64,000 nt of DNA from Desulfogranum japonicum DSM 18378 (GTDB taxonomy: Bacteria; Desulfobacterota; Desulfobulbia; Desulfobulbales; Desulfobulbaceae): NCBI RefSeq assembly GCF_000429945.1, contig NZ_AUCV01000001.1:388847-452846 (forward strand), written 5' to 3'. The translations under genes were made by a program, and so were the position numbers. This document shows positions 60,819-64,000 of the stretch, piece by piece; positions within the stretch are counted from its first letter, which is position 1; every line of letters begins with the position of its first letter. Under the pieces are notes generated by a model. It was not told the origin of the DNA, did not search any database, and was given only the letters and a program-made list of their open reading frames with translations.

Positions 60819-62486
60819 TCAGGCTGAGAACTGATTGTTGATCTGTTTGTATGGGTTTTGTTTATCCAGGCCGTATTTTTTTATACGGTAACCTATCTGG
60901 CGCTGGGTTAATCCCAGTTCTTTTGCGGCCCTGGCCTGTATCCAGCCATTTCGTTTGAGGGCGGCTACAATTTCTTCGCGCTCCATATCTTTGAGTGATT
61001 TTGGCGAATCGTCCAACTCCATATAATGGGTATTGGCCTGCTGTTCTTCCAGATAATTAGAGTGAGCAGGGTACTGCCTGAAAGACTGTGTTGGCGCCTG
61101 TGTCGGCAGACAGGACTGGTAGGCCAAAATATTTGCAGGAAGATCGTTTATTGTGAGACGGTCGTGCTCGGCCAATATAACCATGCGCTCAACCAGGTTC
61201 TGCATTTCCCTCACATTGCCAGGCCATGGATATGCCATGAGGAAATCAAGCAAGTCGGAGGTGATTTTCAGCTCTCTGTTGTTGCGCCGGTTGCTGGATA
61301 CGAGGAAGTGGTTGAGCAGGAGAGGTATATCGTCCTGTCTGTCCCTGAGCGGGGGAAGCATGATCGGCACCACATTGAGGCGATAATACAGGTCTGCCCG
61401 AAAAGAACCTTCGGTTACTGCTTCTTCAAGACTCACATTGGTTGCGGCAATGATGCGTACATCAACGGTAAAGGTCTTGGTGCCGCCCAGTCTTTCAAAC
61501 TGCTTTTCCTGTAACGCTCGGAGCATTTTTGCCTGCAGGGATAATGGCATTTCACCAATTTCATCTAAAAAGAGTGTGCCTCCGTCTGCCAATTCGAATC
61601 TACCGGGACGATTACTGTGCGCACCTGTAAAGGCACCGCGTTCATGACCGAACAGTTCGCTTTCAAGCAGGGTTTCTGGCAGAGCTGCGCAGTTAACCTT
61701 GATAAATGATTTTTTCTGGCGAACACCGCTTTCATGGATAGCCCTGGCAACCAGTTCTTTTCCTGTGCCGGACTCACCAAGAAGCAGTGCTGTTGCGTCG
61801 CTTCTACTGAGTTTGTCTATGATACTGAAGACTTCCTGCATGGGTTTGGAATTGCCAATAATATAATGACCGTTGTGCACCTGGTGTAGTTTGGCCTTCA
61901 GATTCTCGTTTTCCTCAAGCAGTTTTGCTTCTTTACGTTCAATTTCCTTGTGAAGGGTCAGGAACTGGGCAATGAGTGTGGCCAGTACGGTCAGGAAGCG
62001 GATGTCCTCTTCAAAGGAGACATCGTCGTCAAATATACGATCCACCGTAAGCACTCCTGCTGGCTTTCCCTGAACCATTACAGGAACGCCAAGAAAAGAA
62101 ACGGTTTCCCGGCTGAATTTTGATCTGGCCCCTGTTCGATTGAGAAAAAGCGGTTCGCTGTTGATATCAGGAACTACAAACGGCGACCTGGTTTTGAAAA
62201 TCTGGCCACAAACGCCTTCGTCAGGGCTGTAGACCCCCCGCATTTCCTCTTCTTCGGAAAGGCCGTATGAAGCCTGGATGGTCAGTTTCTGTTTTTTTTC
62301 ATCATAGAGGAGAAGGGTAGCTCTCTCCATTTGAACAGTATCGTGGAGTACTGCGAGAATATTTCCCAGAGTAGTGTCGAGGTCAGCTGCATTACCGATC
62401 AGTTCAGTGATTCTGTGGAGGGCCAGAAGCTCCATGCCCTGAGTTGTCGAGGCTTCTGATGTGGGTTTTCGCTGGTTGAGCGCCAT
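60819..62486 (-). CDS. nifA: NifA, sigma-54-dependent nitrogen fixation activator
   Basis: 555 aa in the NifA order. A GAF domain (residues about 20-175) is followed by the AAA+ domain with Walker A GESGTGKE (237-244), GAFTGA (284-289) for sigma-54 contact and Walker B GGTLFLDEIGE. A Fis-type HTH closes it (IQARAAKELGLTQRQIGYRI). The linker has one cysteine only and no CxxxxC oxygen-sensing motif, so control by oxygen directly is not evident. It is divergent from nifH and should drive nifH and nifV. Confidence 0.93.
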   Translation of the reverse strand: MALNQRKPTSEASTTQGMELLALHRITELIGNAADLDTTLGNILAVLHDTVQMERATLLLYDEKKQKLTIQASYGLSEEEEMRGVYSPDEGVCGQIFKTRSPFVVPDINSEPLFLNRTGARSKFSRETVSFLGVPVMVQGKPAGVLTVDRIFDDDVSFEEDIRFLTVLATLIAQFLTLHKEIERKEAKLLEENENLKAKLHQVHNGHYIIGNSKPMQEVFSIIDKLSRSDATALLLGESGTGKELVARAIHESGVRQKKSFIKVNCAALPETLLESELFGHERGAFTGAHSNRPGRFELADGGTLFLDEIGEMPLSLQAKMLRALQEKQFERLGGTKTFTVDVRIIAATNVSLEEAVTEGSFRADLYYRLNVVPIMLPPLRDRQDDIPLLLNHFLVSSNRRNNRELKITSDLLDFLMAYPWPGNVREMQNLVERMVILAEHDRLTINDLPANILAYQSCLPTQAPTQSFRQYPAHSNYLEEQQANTHYMELDDSPKSLKDMEREEIVAALKRNGWIQARAAKELGLTQRQIGYRIKKYGLDKQNPYKQINNQFSA

Positions 62487-62703
62487 TGGTTACATGTCTC
62501 CTATGTGAAGCAGAGCGTGCCGGATGTGGATGTTCCGATCTGGTGGTCAATGCTAATGGTAGTTGATTTGTTGGTTCTGAGGTCGACTGATCGCAGTTCC
62601 ATGATATGGAAAAGCAAGCACCGTACCAATTTTGTTTTTAGCGCAGGATAGGCGGTAACTCGATGGTTTAATGCCACTTCTTTGTATGGATGGTACAAAA
62701 CTG

Positions 62704-62719
62704 TGTCTAGATGTTTACA
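62704..62719. promoter_or_regulatory. NifA upstream activating site
   Basis: TGT-CTAGATGTTT-ACA exactly matches TGT-N10-ACA. It lies 229 bp before the nifH -24 element and about 220 bp from the nifA start, so it could serve either gene. The distance is longer than usual. Confidence 0.5.
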
Positions 62720-62947
62720 ATTATGTTCTCTGTGAACGTCAATTTTAGCATAATTGTAAAAAAACAGCTTTGCTGCAGGAGGAAATGTGTAATCTTCAAA
62801 AACGTATAATTATATACAAAAATGACTATTAGCGCACACGGTACGATATATATTTTGTTACTTTGTAGGACTTGAAAGTTTGAGAATTATTATCAAACTT
62901 CTCGCAAGCGTGCTGATATACTGCAACAGGCAAAAGATAGTACAACG

Positions 62948-62963
62948 TGGCACAGGCTTTGCC
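62948..62963 (+). promoter_or_regulatory. Sigma-54 promoter of nifH
   Basis: TGGCACAGGCTTTGCC is a full match to TGGCAC-N5-TTGC. It lies 131 bp upstream of the nifH start codon. Confidence 0.85.
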
Positions 62964-63084
62964 ATTAAAAGGGCATGAGATAACAACCTCCCTTGCTTCA
63001 CTGTTAATGACAAAGAGAGCGGTAACAGGCAGGAGCGGTTTGGCTGAATAGTTCACTTACGTTGTATTAAACATAACACAGTAG

Positions 63085-63924
<840 letters not shown>

Positions 63925-63972
63925 TTTGTTAACGAGATAGAGTAATTTACGAGTATTAAGGAGATAGTAGCC

Positions 63973-64000
63973 ATGATGATCATGATCAGAGCAATTGTTC
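63973..64000 (+). CDS. nifI1: PII-type nitrogenase regulator NifI1, start only
   Basis: Only the first nine codons are inside the window: MMIMIRAIV, matching the hallmark N-terminus of GlnB-like NifI1. An AAGGAG ribosome-binding site lies about 9 nt upstream. NifI1/NifI2 inhibit nitrogenase when ammonium is present. The rest lies beyond the right edge, so this is identified by order and the first residues only. Confidence 0.6.

Noticed and set aside
62677..62700. TGT-N9-ACA sequence near 62690 as a second NifA site
   Set aside because: The spacing is 9, not 10, so it does not match the NifA consensus.

Overview
The window looks like chromosome from an anaerobic, diazotrophic sulfate- or sulfur-metabolising bacterium of the Desulfobacterota, probably near the Desulfobulbales. 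The grounds are gene content, not a tree: a Mop-type molybdenum aldehyde oxidoreductase with the accessory genes known from Desulfovibrio (the DVU_155x families), a tungsten aldehyde:ferredoxin oxidoreductase with tungstate uptake, two near-identical iron alcohol dehydrogenases, flavin-dependent ThyX, and a nif region in which nifH is followed by a PII-type nifI1. Most genes are ordinary chromosomal genes. No integrase, intact transposase or CRISPR array was seen.

Layout. 0-9 kb: the N-terminal part of a PilB/GspE ATPase, thyX, nifU-nifS, a phosphohexomutase and ppsA. 9.2-21.3 kb: one minus-strand block led by the Mop-type aldehyde oxidoreductase, followed after a terminator-like hairpin by nine tightly packed accessory genes (FAD/FeS electron-transfer protein, CxxC protein, methyltransferase, C-GCAxxG-C-C protein, radical SAM protein, AMP-forming ligase, XdhC, nucleotidyltransferase-HD, histidine phosphatase). 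22.1-32.9 kb: molybdenum and tungsten handling, with an orphan 202-aa protein, a HTH-PBP regulator plus tupABC, an E1-like ThiF/HesA protein, and an aor-moaD-moeA-moeA/PBP cluster. 33.4-36.6 kb: tandem alcohol dehydrogenases. 37.8-42.1 kb: an unusual trio of cytosolic binding protein, HypB-like GTPase and ABC ATPase with no permease, followed by an unrecognised protein. 42.5-50 kb: a DUF4405-like membrane protein, a MarR-EmrA-EmrB efflux operon and two convergent secreted proteins with dockerin-like tails. 50.4-52 kb: a long inverted repeat, an HD hydrolase, an internally deleted LUD-domain pseudogene and tRNA-Glu. 52.4-57.5 kb: a stress protein pair and a polar amino acid ABC transporter. 57.6-64 kb: aspartokinase, nifV, nifA, nifH and the start of nifI1.

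How it fits together. The alcohol dehydrogenases make or consume aldehydes, which the Mo and W aldehyde oxidoreductases interconvert with acids. Canonical sigma-54 (-24/-12) promoters lie upstream of both alcohol dehydrogenases and the Mop gene, and a good match lies before the divergent 202-aa gene. The first three also share TGACAC boxes about 165-180 bp upstream of the promoter, suggesting one enhancer-binding protein. tupABC, the E1-like protein, MoaD and the two MoeA proteins would supply the metal cofactors. nifV and nifH have their own sigma-54 promoters and fit control by the NifA encoded here.

The most promising undescribed biology is the permease-less PBP/GTPase/ABC trio, the Mop accessory operon, and the shared sigma-54 aldehyde/alcohol regulon. 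All calls come from reading sequence and remembered family features. No database search was run.
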